Assembly (NCBI GenBank): GCA_963704855.1
Contig: CAVPHY010000002.1
Location: 744,001-808,000 of the forward strand
Length of the DNA stretch: 64,000 bases
Reading direction: 5' to 3'
From: SZUA-36 sp963704855
GTDB lineage: Bacteria > Pseudomonadota > Gammaproteobacteria > Xanthomonadales > SZUA-36
In this document: positions 35,738 through 44,829 of the stretch, in pieces
Position numbering within the stretch: the first letter of the stretch is position 1
Layout of the letters: every line of letters starts with the position of its first letter
Program-made: the position numbers and the translations under genes
Notes under the pieces: generated by a model
Seen by the model: the letters and a program-made list of their open reading frames with translations, nothing else
The model's database searches: none
Told to the model about the DNA's origin: nothing

Positions 35738-37039
35738 TTATTCGGCCTGCGGCATGACGTCCATCATGCGTTGTGAAATAACCTCGCCCAACACCGGGTC
35801 GGCGAGCCTGTCGCTGACGGATTTGCAAAAAGCGGTTGTCAGCAACTGGCGTGCGTCCTGTTCGGTCAAACCGCGGCTGCGCATATAGAAAACCGCCAAT
35901 TCATCCAACTGCCCGACGGTTGCGCCATGGCTGGCGATGACTTCATCGGCGTAAATTTCGAGTTCCGGCTTGGTATCAACTTCCGCGCGTGCAGATAGCA
36001 GGATATTGGCGTTGGACTGCCTCGCCTCGGTGCCATCAGCACCCGGATGTACACACACGGCGGTATTGAACACGGCCTTGCCACTGCCGCCGGCAACACC
36101 GCGGAAGTACTGATCGCTGAAACCACCGCCTGCGAAGTGATCAACCCTGGCATGATTATCCACATGGCGGTTGCCATCAAGCAGGTAGGCGCCGTTGATG
36201 GCGGACTTTGCAGCACTGCCCAGCAGGGATGTATGCAAATCGTGACGCACCAGGCCGCCGCCCAGGTCAAACCCGTAATAGGCATAGTTGCTACCGGCCT
36301 GTTGTGAAACCACTGTGCGTGTAATCAACACGGCGTTTTCAGCTTCCTGTTGAAAGCGAATATGCTGCAGGTCGGCCTCTTCACCCAATACGGCCTGTAA
36401 TACGATATTGCTGGTATTGGCATTTTCATCCGGGCTTTCAAACTGTTCCAGCAACTCCAGTTTCGCACCCGCCTCGAGCATCACGCAGACGCGCGTATTG
36501 AACAGCAGGGGTTTTTCACCGGACGTTGTGGACCAGATCAAAGCCAGCCTTGCAGCATCGATTCCGGCGGCGACATGAATTACCACACCAGAATCCAGCG
36601 TGGCGGAATTAAGCGCACTGAAGCCGTGACCGGAACCCCTTTTCGGCGGTTGAAGAGAAAGTGACTCCAGCAAACCCTGCAGACCGGTGAACCCCTGTTC
36701 CAGTGCATCGGCCAGGGACAGCACGGTCAGACCGGCCGGCACATCTCCGATGCGTTCCTGGATTTGTCCATCCAAAAGCTTCAGCTGCAGTGCCGATTCC
36801 GTCAGCGGTGACGGGCTTGGCCTGCCGGCAGGCGGCTTGTCTGTTGCGGCTGCCAGTTGCGGCCCGGCCTTATCAAGCGCGGCGAGACCAGTGTATTTCC
36901 ATGCCTCATCCTTGCGGGTCGGCAGGCCGTTGGCGCGGAACTGCCCGGCACCCGCTTCGCGTATCGCCCGGAGCCACTCGGGGCGGACACCGGTATTGTC
37001 TGGCAGGGCCGCTGCCAGCTTTACTGACAGTTCGCTCAT
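35738..37039 (-). CDS. sufD: Fe-S cluster assembly protein SufD
   Basis: A 433-residue SufD. The C-terminal beta-helix shows the typical pattern, with HVDNHARVDHFAGGGFSDQYFRGVAGG and SHGATVGQLDELAVFYMRSRGL; the N terminus has the helical KDEAWKYTGLAAL segment. It partners SufB and SufC in the scaffold that assembles Fe-S clusters. Its start overlaps the sufC stop by 4 bp (ATGA) and its stop is followed directly by the sufS start. Confidence 0.93.
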   Translation of the reverse strand: MSELSVKLAAALPDNTGVRPEWLRAIREAGAGQFRANGLPTRKDEAWKYTGLAALDKAGPQLAAATDKPPAGRPSPSPLTESALQLKLLDGQIQERIGDVPAGLTVLSLADALEQGFTGLQGLLESLSLQPPKRGSGHGFSALNSATLDSGVVIHVAAGIDAARLALIWSTTSGEKPLLFNTRVCVMLEAGAKLELLEQFESPDENANTSNIVLQAVLGEEADLQHIRFQQEAENAVLITRTVVSQQAGSNYAYYGFDLGGGLVRHDLHTSLLGSAAKSAINGAYLLDGNRHVDNHARVDHFAGGGFSDQYFRGVAGGSGKAVFNTAVCVHPGADGTEARQSNANILLSARAEVDTKPELEIYADEVIASHGATVGQLDELAVFYMRSRGLTEQDARQLLTTAFCKSVSDRLADPVLGEVISQRMMDVMPQAE

Positions 37040-37827
37040 GGCGTGGCCGTTTGCGTCGCAGAATCAGCATCCAGTGGCGTAATACCACCGTCCTCCAGCC
37101 AGGCGTAACCCTGCTCTTCCAGTTTCAGCGCCAGGTCGGCGCCGCCGGTGGCAACCAGCTTTCCATCGGCCAGCACATGGACTTTATCCGGCACGATGAA
37201 ATCCAGCAGGCGCTGGTAATGGGTGATGACAATCATGCCGCGGTCCTTGGAGCGTAGGCGGTTAACACCCTCCGCAACCGTTTTCAGTGCGTCGATATCA
37301 AGACCGGAATCGGTCTCATCCAGGATTGCAAGCGTCGGTTCGAGCACCGCCATCTGGAATATCTCGTTTCGTTTTTTCTCACCACCGGAAAAACCTTCAT
37401 TCACTGCCCGGTGCAATAACTCGTCTCCGATGTGCAGTACTTCCAGTTTTTCGCGAACCAGGCGCAAAAAACCCGCGGAATCCAGTATCTCCTCACCACG
37501 GTACTTGCGCTGTGCGTTCAGGGCGGCGCGCAGGAAATAGGTATTGTTGACACCGGGTATTTCCACCGGGTACTGAAAGGCCAGGAATACACCTTCGCAG
37601 GCACGTTCTTCCGGCTCCAGTTCCAGCAGGTTTTTGCCATTGAAAATGACTTCGCCCTGTGTCACCTCATAGCCTTCACGCCCGGCCAATACGTTACCCA
37701 GCGTGCTTTTGCCGGCGCCATTCGGACCCATGATGGCGTGTACTTCACCCGCCTCCAGTTCCAGGTTAAGACCCTTGAGTATTTCCCTGCCTGCCACCTT
37801 TGCGTGCAGGTTTGTGATTTTTAACAT
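37036..37827 (-). CDS. sufC: Fe-S assembly ATPase SufC
   Basis: A 263-residue ABC ATPase. Walker A is GPNGAGKST (about 35-43), the signature is FSGGEKKRNEI, and Walker B is LAILDETDSGLDID. It powers the SufBCD scaffold. The frame runs further upstream, but the conserved start is MLKITNLHAKV, so I place the ATG at 37827; an ATG three codons earlier (37836) is also possible. It overlaps sufD by 4 bp. Confidence 0.93.
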   Translation of the reverse strand: MLKITNLHAKVAGREILKGLNLELEAGEVHAIMGPNGAGKSTLGNVLAGREGYEVTQGEVIFNGKNLLELEPEERACEGVFLAFQYPVEIPGVNNTYFLRAALNAQRKYRGEEILDSAGFLRLVREKLEVLHIGDELLHRAVNEGFSGGEKKRNEIFQMAVLEPTLAILDETDSGLDIDALKTVAEGVNRLRSKDRGMIVITHYQRLLDFIVPDKVHVLADGKLVATGGADLALKLEEQGYAWLEDGGITPLDADSATQTATP

Positions 37828-37892
37828 GATTGACATAGTCCTGATTGATTCCTTCGTATCTCTTGAATTTCCACCGAGCCCCTGTCCCGCCG

Positions 37893-39341
37893 CTAGCCGA
37901 CAGCGCCTTCGAGGCTGACTTCCAGTAAAGCCTTTGCCTCCACCGCAAACTCCATCGGCAACTCCCTGAACACTTGCTTGCAGAAGCCGTCGACGATCAT
38001 GGAAACGGCATCCTCTTCGGAAATACCGCGTTGCAGGCAATAAAATAACTGGTCTTCACCGATCCTTGACGTGGTGGCTTCGTGTTCAACCTTGGCGGTC
38101 GGATTGCGAACCTCGATGTAGGGAAACGTATGCGCGCCGCATTTTTTGCCGATCAGCATGGAGTCGCACTGTGTGTAGTTGCGTGCATTCGCGGCCCTCG
38201 GGGTAATCCTCACCAGGCCGCGGTAGGCGTTCTGGCCGTGTCCGGCCGAGATACCCTTGGATATGATCTTGCTGCGGGTGTTGCGACCGATATGAATCAT
38301 CTTGGTGCCGGTATCGGCCTGTTGAAAATTATTGGTCAGAGCGACCGAGTAAAACTCACCGACGGAATCGTCACCACGCAAAATACAGCTCGGGTACTTC
38401 CAGGTGATGGCCGAGCCGGTCTCTACCTGGGTCCACGAAATCCGCGAGCGTGCACCGCGGCAATCACCGCGTTTGGTGACAAAATTGTAGATACCGCCCT
38501 TGCCGTTTTCATCACCGGGATACCAGTTCTGCACGGTTGAATACTTGATATTGGCATCTTCCAGGGCCACCAGTTCAACCACCGCGGCATGCAGCTGATT
38601 TTCATCACGCATGGGCGCCGTGCAGCCTTCCAGATAGCTGACATGGCTGCCTTCCTCGGCAACGATCAGGGTGCGTTCGAACTGGCCGGTTTCAGCCGCA
38701 TTGATACGGAAATAGGTGGACAATTCCATCGGGCAACGGACACCCTTGGGTATGAACACGAAACTGCCGTCGGTGAATACTGCGCAATTGAGTGCGGCAA
38801 AAAAGTTATCACGCTGGGGCACCACGGTACCCAGGTATTTCTGCACCAGTTCCGGATGATCCTGCACCGCTTCTGAAAACGAGCAGAAAATCACACCCGC
38901 CTTCTTCAGTTCGGCCTTGAAAGTCGTGCCCACCGATACCGAGTCAAAGACCGCGTCCACCGCCACACCCGCCAGGCGGGCGCGTTCGTGCAGGGGCACA
39001 CCGAGCTTGTCATAGGTTTCCAGCAACTTGGGGTCGACCTCGTCCAGGCTCTGGGGCCGGTCCTTATCCGATTTGGGCGCGGAGAAATAGGAAATCGCCT
39101 GGAAATCAATGGCATCAATTTTCAGGTGCGCCCAGTCCGGCTGCTCCATCCCCAGCCAGTGTTCATACGCCTTCAACCGCCATTCGAGCAACCATTCGGG
39201 CTCGTTCTTGCGCGCCGAGATTGCCCTGATGACGTCTGCTGACAAACCCGGTGGAAGGGTGTCGGACTCAATATCCGTTACAAAACCGTGCCGGTATTTC
39301 TGCTCGACCATTTTGTCGATGGTGGATGTTTCGCCGCTCAT
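37893..39341 (-). CDS. sufB: Fe-S cluster assembly protein SufB
   Basis: A 482-residue SufB. Conserved regions are EPEWLLEWRLKAYEHWL near the N terminus, CSFSEAVQDHPELVQKYLG, CPMELSTYFRIN, and the C-terminal SDISSGHGQNAYRG-like stretch (SAGHGQNAYRGLVRI) with KCGAHTFPYIEV and NPTAKVEHEATTSRIGEDQLFY. ATG 39341 follows AGGAA and gives the usual length; the upstream in-frame start at 39383 overlaps sufR and is less likely. It is the second gene of the operon after the Rrf2 regulator. Confidence 0.92.
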   Translation of the reverse strand: MSGETSTIDKMVEQKYRHGFVTDIESDTLPPGLSADVIRAISARKNEPEWLLEWRLKAYEHWLGMEQPDWAHLKIDAIDFQAISYFSAPKSDKDRPQSLDEVDPKLLETYDKLGVPLHERARLAGVAVDAVFDSVSVGTTFKAELKKAGVIFCSFSEAVQDHPELVQKYLGTVVPQRDNFFAALNCAVFTDGSFVFIPKGVRCPMELSTYFRINAAETGQFERTLIVAEEGSHVSYLEGCTAPMRDENQLHAAVVELVALEDANIKYSTVQNWYPGDENGKGGIYNFVTKRGDCRGARSRISWTQVETGSAITWKYPSCILRGDDSVGEFYSVALTNNFQQADTGTKMIHIGRNTRSKIISKGISAGHGQNAYRGLVRITPRAANARNYTQCDSMLIGKKCGAHTFPYIEVRNPTAKVEHEATTSRIGEDQLFYCLQRGISEEDAVSMIVDGFCKQVFRELPMEFAVEAKALLEVSLEGAVG

Positions 39342-39375
39342 ATTTCTATTGGTTCCTGTTATACATTCGGTTGGT

Positions 39376-39822
39376 TCATGCATTCAGCGTGGTGATGTGC
39401 AATGGGCCGGCTCCCGGCTTGACCGGTTGTGCCATTTCCGCCAGCGACACATCTTCCATCGCTTTTGCTACCGCAACGGAAATGCGTTGCCAGTTGCCAC
39501 GTAAACCGCAAATGGACTCCTGCGCGCACAGGCCTTCTTCCACGCTGCACTCGGTCATCGCTATCGGCCCTTCGATGGCGGCGATGATCTCGGCTACGCT
39601 GATGTCTTCAGCCTTCCGTTCAAGGCGGTAGCCGCCACTGGCGCCACGGAAGGAGTCAACCAGGTTCATTTTAACCAGTAACTTCAGCACCTTGCTGACA
39701 GTCGGCAACTCCAGGCGGGAACGCTCTGCCAGCGCATGCGCGGTCAGCACTTCACCACTTGAGGCGTGCAGTTCGACCATCACCATGATGGCGTAATCCG
39801 TCATTTTACTGATGCGTAACAT
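39376..39822 (-). CDS. Rrf2-family regulator of the SUF operon (SufR-like)
   Basis: A 148-residue Rrf2 protein. It starts MLRISKMTDYAIMVMVELH, then has the winged helix with SRLELPTVSKVLKLLVKMNLVDSFRGASGGYRL, and a cysteine cluster CSVEEGLCAQESICG (three Cys) that can hold a Fe-S cluster. This is the gammaproteobacterial SUF-operon regulator type, which senses Fe-S sufficiency. Its own promoter region contains a dyad suited to self-repression. First gene of sufR-B-C-D-S. Confidence 0.9.
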   Translation of the reverse strand: MLRISKMTDYAIMVMVELHASSGEVLTAHALAERSRLELPTVSKVLKLLVKMNLVDSFRGASGGYRLERKAEDISVAEIIAAIEGPIAMTECSVEEGLCAQESICGLRGNWQRISVAVAKAMEDVSLAEMAQPVKPGAGPLHITTLNA

Positions 39823-39864
39823 ACCCGACCATAATTCCCTGGCGCAGAAACCCGTGTTGAATGC

Positions 39865-39893
39865 GATATAGTACCATATTAGTACACTTTAAA
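39865..39893 (-). promoter_or_regulatory. suf operon promoter with an embedded operator
   Basis: On the minus strand, TTTAAA (-35 like) is separated by 17 bp from TATATC (-10 like). The spacer itself reads GTGTACTAATATGGTAC, holding the dyad GTAC-N7-GTAC at 39885-39871. A dyad exactly between -35 and -10 is a natural site for an Rrf2-type repressor such as the gene just downstream. Inference from position and symmetry. Confidence 0.45.
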
Positions 39894-39936
39894 AACACCA
39901 TCACCGGCATTTCATCGCCCGGCGGTTTACGGCAAA

Positions 39937-40938
39937 ATGCCCCCCATGGAATTATCCCTCGTAAAATCAACAAAAAGTGACCCGCGTCTCGACCAGGCCC
40001 GTGCCTGGTTACATGATCTGGGTGTTGATCTGCAGTCCGATCTTTACAACGTTGCTGGCGACGCCAGTTTCCGGCGCTATTTCAGGGTGCAGATCAATGG
40101 TGAATCTCGGATCCTGATGGATGCACCACCACCCGGGGAAAACGTCGAACCCTTTATCGATATTGACCAACGCCTGAAATCTGCCGATTTGTATGCACCG
40201 GAAATTTTTTACGCGGACCCTCCCAATGGTTACCTGCTGCTGGAAGACCTGGGTGATGATCTTTATCGTGACCTATTGCATGAAGACAACGCTGACGCCC
40301 TGTTTCCAGGTCTGTTTGATGTGTTGAGGACGATGGCGCTAACGGTAGATACCGCTGGTCTGCCGCTATTTGATTACCGGAGATTGCGCAGGGACATGGA
40401 TCTCTTCCCGGACTGGTACCTGGGCCACCACCGGAAAGCAATACCACCGGGGCTGCCTGATTCAGTCTGGGATGAATTTTGCACACGGGTTATTGACCTG
40501 GCCCTGGAACAGCCACAGTGTTTTGTCCACCGCGATTTTCATTCCTGCAATCTGCTCAGGTATCGCGGTGATGTCATTGGCATCATAGACTTTCAGGATG
40601 CCGTATTGGGCCCGGTCAGTTATGACTTCATATCATTGATATGGGATCGCTACATCAGTTGGCCGCGGGCCCAGGTTGAAATCTGGATGGAGGAGGTCCG
40701 CGTGCTGCTTGGCCTCGACATTGAACCCATGCAGTGGCAGCGTATCTGTGACCTGATGGGCTTGCAGCGCAACTTCAAAATCGTTGGTATCTTTGCCCGG
40801 CTCCATTACCGGGATGGCAAAAACGGTTACCTTGAAATGATCCCGCGTTTTTATGAGTACATCACCAGCACTTTACGGCTTTACCCGGAATTTGCAGAGG
40901 TATTGGCTTTCATGGAGCAAGCCGAATGCGCGCCATGA
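39937..40938 (+). CDS. amgK: Anomeric MurNAc/GlcNAc kinase (AmgK)
   Basis: A 333-residue aminoglycoside-phosphotransferase-fold kinase. The N-terminal lobe has DASFRRYFRV; the catalytic lobe has CFVHRDFHSCNLLR (catalytic Asp) and VIGIIDFQDAVLGPVSYD (metal-binding Asp). Followed with a 13 bp overlap by murU, the pair is the AmgK-MurU salvage route that phosphorylates MurNAc at the anomeric carbon, then makes UDP-MurNAc. It bypasses de novo MurA/MurB and gives fosfomycin tolerance in Pseudomonas. Confidence 0.9.
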   Translation: MPPMELSLVKSTKSDPRLDQARAWLHDLGVDLQSDLYNVAGDASFRRYFRVQINGESRILMDAPPPGENVEPFIDIDQRLKSADLYAPEIFYADPPNGYLLLEDLGDDLYRDLLHEDNADALFPGLFDVLRTMALTVDTAGLPLFDYRRLRRDMDLFPDWYLGHHRKAIPPGLPDSVWDEFCTRVIDLALEQPQCFVHRDFHSCNLLRYRGDVIGIIDFQDAVLGPVSYDFISLIWDRYISWPRAQVEIWMEEVRVLLGLDIEPMQWQRICDLMGLQRNFKIVGIFARLHYRDGKNGYLEMIPRFYEYITSTLRLYPEFAEVLAFMEQAECAP

Positions 40939-41585
40939 TCCTGGCCGCCGGTCGCGGCGAACGTTTGCGGCCACTGACGGATACCACACCCAAACCCTTG
41001 CTGGAAATCGGTGGCAAGCCGCTGATCGCACACCACCTTGAAAAGCTTGCAGGTGCCGGATTTCGTGAGGTCGTTATCAACCTGTCTCACCTGGGTGACA
41101 AGATCCGCGATACGCTGGGCAGCGGATCGGCGTGGGGCTTGAACATCCACTACTCACCCGAGCCCGCAGGTGCTCTGGGTACGGGTGGCGGCATACAACA
41201 GGCGCTGCCCCTGTTGGGCGAGTCTCCGTTCGCCGTTATCAACGGCGATGTATTCAGTTCCTACCCGTTGGCGAGGCTGAGGGCCATCAAATGTGATCAC
41301 GCACACCTCGTGCTGGTCCCAAACCCAAGCCACAACCCCGGCGGTGATTTTGTGTTGCAGGGCGGTTACGTCGCCGCAGATGGACAGACACGCCACACCT
41401 TCAGTGGGATTAGCGTATACCACCCGCGATTCTTCAAGTCAGCACCAGGCGGTAGTTTCTCCGTGGTGCCGCTATTGCAGGCAGCAATGGCCGCGCAGCA
41501 GGTCACGGGTGAACTGTTCAAAGGTGTCTGGCACGATATCGGCACCCGTGAACGACTCGAAACACTGCGTGAACAGTTCGCCTGA
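40926..41585 (+). CDS. murU: MurNAc-1-phosphate uridylyltransferase (MurU)
   Basis: A 219-residue nucleotidyltransferase. The N-terminal signature is AMILAAGRGERLRPLTDTTPKPLLEI; NGDVFSSYPL carries the metal-binding Asp, and WHDIGTRERLETL closes the C terminus. It uses UTP to make UDP-MurNAc from MurNAc-1-phosphate supplied by AmgK. It overlaps amgK by 13 bp. Other sugar-1-phosphate transferases share the fold, but the amgK pairing makes MurU the clear call. Confidence 0.9.
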   Translation: MRAMILAAGRGERLRPLTDTTPKPLLEIGGKPLIAHHLEKLAGAGFREVVINLSHLGDKIRDTLGSGSAWGLNIHYSPEPAGALGTGGGIQQALPLLGESPFAVINGDVFSSYPLARLRAIKCDHAHLVLVPNPSHNPGGDFVLQGGYVAADGQTRHTFSGISVYHPRFFKSAPGGSFSVVPLLQAAMAAQQVTGELFKGVWHDIGTRERLETLREQFA

Positions 41586-41804
41586 CCCGACCGGTTTCAG
41601 ACGCACCCGGAAGCCATTTAATCGCGACACAATGAGGATTTATTGACCTAGATCGCAAAATCGTCGGGTTTTGCCGGTATACTCCCGATCAAATTAATTT
41701 TTCAGCAGATCAGCTTTTTACTGAAGTGTTGATCTATACAGAAGAAAGAGATCATTGATTGAAGTAACCCAGGCTTTAAAAGACAAATCATCCGGAGATT
41801 TTTT

Positions 41805-43337
41805 ATGAGAATCGGTGTACCGAGGGAGCTATACGCGGGCGAAAAACGCGTAGCCACAACCCCAGATGTGGCCGCCCAGCTAATCAAGATGGGCTTCGAA
41901 GTAGCGGTTGAATCCAATGCGGGTGCCGCTGCAAATTATTCTGATGCGAGCTACGAGGCGGCCGGTTGTTCGGTCGTTTCCGGCGATAAGATCTGGAGCG
42001 ATTCGGAAATCATATTGAAGGTCCGTGGCCCCGATGATGATGAGGCGGCCCGGCTGAAAAGCGGCCAAACACTGATCAGCTTCCTGTGGCCGGCGCAAAA
42101 CCCGGAACTTCTGCAAAAGCTGACCGAGAGCGGTGTTACGGCACTTGCCATGGACAGTGTTCCACGTATATCCCGCGCCCAAAAAATGGATGCTCTGAGT
42201 TCCATGGCGAACATCGCCGGTTATCGGGCGGTTGTTGAAGCGGCGCAGCATTTTGGACGCTTTTTCACCGGTCAGATCACTGCCGCCGGCAAAGTGCCAC
42301 CTGCCAAGGTACTGGTAATCGGCGCAGGCGTAGCAGGCCTGGCAGCCATTGGTGCCGCCAAGAGCATGGGCGCCATCGTTCGTTCCTTCGATACCCGCCC
42401 CGAAGTGAAGGAGCAGATCGAAAGCATGGATGCCGAGTTCCTGATGCTGGACTTCAAAGACGAAGACGGCTCCGGTGAGGGCGGTTACGCCAAGGTCATG
42501 AGTGATGAATTCATCAAGGCCGAGATGGCGCTGTTCGCAGAACAGGCCAAGGATGTGGATATCATCATCACCACCGCGCTGATCCCGGGCAGACCGGCTC
42601 CACGCCTGATAACGGCGGAGATGGTCGAATCCATGAAAGACGGCAGTGTCATCGTCGATCTGGCCGCCGAACAGGGTGGTAACTGCGAACTGACCCAACC
42701 CGAAAAAGTATACGTGCACAAGGGTGTAACCATCATTGGTTACACGGATATGCCAAGCCGGCTGGCAACACAATCCAGCCAGTTGTACGCGACCAATCTG
42801 CGTCACCTGCTGACCGACATGACCCCCGAAAAGGATGGCCAGATCGTTGTCGATATGGAAGACGAGGCGATTCGTGGCGCAACCGTGTGCAAGGATGGCA
42901 AGACCACCTGGCCGCCACCTGCGCCGAAACTCTCGGTGGCGCCCTCCAAGCCGAAGAAGGCACCCGTGGCAGCCCCGAAGGTTGAAAAGAAACGCTCGGT
43001 GGCCGGGCCCATCATCGGCATGGTTATTGCCGGTCTTGCCCTGCTTGGCCTGGGCGCTGTTGCACCGGTTTCCTTCATGGCGCATTTCACGGTATTCGTG
43101 CTGGCCTGCTTTGTCGGCTACATGGTGATCTGGAATGTCACAGCGGCATTGCACACACCCTTGATGAGTGTCACCAACGCCATTTCCAGCATCATCATCA
43201 TCGGCGCCCTGATACAGGTCAGCTCAGATAATGAAGTGATCAAATGGGTCGCCGTTGCAACCGCACTGTTAACAAGCATCAATATCGCGGGCGGTTTTGC
43301 CGTCACGCGCCGTATGCTTGAAATGTTCAGGAGATAA
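41805..43337 (+). CDS. pntA: NAD(P) transhydrogenase subunit alpha (PntA)
   Basis: A 510-residue subunit, the length of E. coli PntA. Domain I (about 1-380) opens MRIGVPRELYAGEKRVATTPD and holds the NAD-binding VIGAGVAGLAAIGAAKSMGA. A Pro/Ala/Lys-rich linker near 385-400 leads to four transmembrane helices at the C terminus. It couples proton flow to NADP reduction by NADH together with PntB, 7 bp downstream. TCCGGAGA precedes the ATG. The 219 bp gap upstream has a TATACT box but no clear -35. Confidence 0.95.
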   Translation: MRIGVPRELYAGEKRVATTPDVAAQLIKMGFEVAVESNAGAAANYSDASYEAAGCSVVSGDKIWSDSEIILKVRGPDDDEAARLKSGQTLISFLWPAQNPELLQKLTESGVTALAMDSVPRISRAQKMDALSSMANIAGYRAVVEAAQHFGRFFTGQITAAGKVPPAKVLVIGAGVAGLAAIGAAKSMGAIVRSFDTRPEVKEQIESMDAEFLMLDFKDEDGSGEGGYAKVMSDEFIKAEMALFAEQAKDVDIIITTALIPGRPAPRLITAEMVESMKDGSVIVDLAAEQGGNCELTQPEKVYVHKGVTIIGYTDMPSRLATQSSQLYATNLRHLLTDMTPEKDGQIVVDMEDEAIRGATVCKDGKTTWPPPAPKLSVAPSKPKKAPVAAPKVEKKRSVAGPIIGMVIAGLALLGLGAVAPVSFMAHFTVFVLACFVGYMVIWNVTAALHTPLMSVTNAISSIIIIGALIQVSSDNEVIKWVAVATALLTSINIAGGFAVTRRMLEMFRR

Positions 43338-43344
43338 GGTCGTC

Positions 43345-44748
43345 ATGAATATCGAAGGAATCATTTCTGTGTCGTACATCATTGCGACCATCCTGTTTAT
43401 CCTCGCCCTCGGCGGGCTCTCCAACCAGGAAACAGCCCGGCGGGGTAACTGGTACGGCATCATCGGTATGGCGATCGCACTGATTGCAACCATACTGGGT
43501 GTTGTCACCGCCAACTACGTACCCCTGTTCATCGCGTTGCTGGTGGGCGGCAGCATCGGCCTGATCGCTGCACGGCGCGTGCAGATGACCCAGATGCCGG
43601 AGCTTGTCGCTATCCTGCACAGCCTGGTCGGTCTGGCCGCGGTGGCCGTCGGTTTCGCCAACTTCATGGACCCGGACCGGCTTGCGCACTACCTGGGGGT
43701 CGAACTGACAATCCATGATATCGAAACCTATCTCGGCATCCTGATCGGCGCCGTGACCTTCTCGGGTTCCGTCATCGCGTTTGGCAAACTGTCAGGACGT
43801 ATGAGCGGTTCGCCACTGACCCTGCCGGGCCGGCATTTATTCAATCTCGGCCTGTTGATCGCCGCATTCTGGTTCGGATACCAGTTTGTCGTGCAGTCAG
43901 CCGACGGTGGTGGTATGCAACCGTTGATCATCATGACGGTCATCGCGCTGGTATTTGGTATCCACATGGTGATGGCCATCGGCGGCGCGGATATGCCGGT
44001 CGTGGTTTCAATGCTCAACAGCTATTCCGGTTGGGCAGCCTCTGCAACGGGCTTCATGCTGGGCAACGACCTGCTGATCGTCACCGGTGCGCTGGTCGGT
44101 TCAAGTGGCGCCATCCTGAGTTACATCATGTGCCGCGCGATGAACCGCAAGTTCCTTTCCGTTATCGCCGGTGGCTTTGGCACCGGTGGCGGCACGGCGG
44201 CAGCAGCATCCGGTGAAGACCAGGGTGAGGTTATGCCGATCCTGCCGGAGGAAACCGCCGAATTGCTCGCCAATGCCAGGGAAGTCATGATCATTCCCGG
44301 CTATGGCATGGCCGTCGCCCAGGCACAGCATATCGTTTACGAAATCACCAAGACCTTGCGAGACAAGGGTGTGAAGGTCCGCTTTGGCATCCACCCGGTC
44401 GCGGGCCGTATGCCCGGCCACATGAACGTTTTGCTGGCCGAAGCCAAGGTGCCCTACGATATCGTTTTCGAAATGGATGAAGTCAATGACGACTTCCCGA
44501 AGGTCGATGTGTCGATCATCATCGGCGCCAACGATATCGTCAATCCTTCGGCATTAACCGATCCCGATGGTCCGATCGGCGGCATGCCGGTGCTTGAATG
44601 CTGGAAAGGCAAGACCTCCATCGTGCTGAAGCGCAGTATGGCTACGGGGTACGCGGGTGTGCAAAATCCGCTGTTCTTCCTCGATAATACCCGGATGCTG
44701 TTTGGCGATGCCAAGGATACGCTGGAAAAGGTGTACAAGGCACTCTAA
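43345..44748 (+). CDS. pntB: NAD(P) transhydrogenase subunit beta (PntB)
   Basis: A 467-residue subunit. About nine hydrophobic helices fill the first 265 residues; the NADP-binding domain III follows with VMIIPGYGMAVAQAQH, HPVAGRMPGHMNVLLAEA, and IIGANDIVNPSA, and ends with SMATGYAGVQNPLFFLDNTRMLFGDAK. GGAG lies eleven bases before ATG 43345; the frame runs further upstream inside pntA but that start is not used. Followed by an intrinsic terminator. Confidence 0.95.
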   Translation: MNIEGIISVSYIIATILFILALGGLSNQETARRGNWYGIIGMAIALIATILGVVTANYVPLFIALLVGGSIGLIAARRVQMTQMPELVAILHSLVGLAAVAVGFANFMDPDRLAHYLGVELTIHDIETYLGILIGAVTFSGSVIAFGKLSGRMSGSPLTLPGRHLFNLGLLIAAFWFGYQFVVQSADGGGMQPLIIMTVIALVFGIHMVMAIGGADMPVVVSMLNSYSGWAASATGFMLGNDLLIVTGALVGSSGAILSYIMCRAMNRKFLSVIAGGFGTGGGTAAAASGEDQGEVMPILPEETAELLANAREVMIIPGYGMAVAQAQHIVYEITKTLRDKGVKVRFGIHPVAGRMPGHMNVLLAEAKVPYDIVFEMDEVNDDFPKVDVSIIIGANDIVNPSALTDPDGPIGGMPVLECWKGKTSIVLKRSMATGYAGVQNPLFFLDNTRMLFGDAKDTLEKVYKAL

Positions 44749-44772
44749 ACAGAGCTTTACGTCCCTCACAAG

Positions 44773-44806
44773 AAACCCCCAAAGCGCAGGCGATGGGGGT
44801 TTTTTC
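44773..44806 (+). terminator. Intrinsic terminator of pntAB
   Basis: AAACCCCC pairs with GGGGGTTT around a 14 nt loop, followed by TTTTTTC, 25 bp after the pntB stop. Confidence 0.8.
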
Positions 44807-44829
44807 TTTCATAGCCATTGATTGGTAAG

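Noticed and set aside
37828..38040. Extended N terminus of SufC
   Set aside because: The extra 70 residues are Arg/Gly-rich, overlap the 3' end of sufB in another frame, and precede the conserved family start.
41880..43154. 424-codon open frame antisense to pntA
   Set aside because: It runs opposite a complete, highly conserved PntA and is rich in His, Gln and Arg as expected from mirrored codons. No domain is visible.
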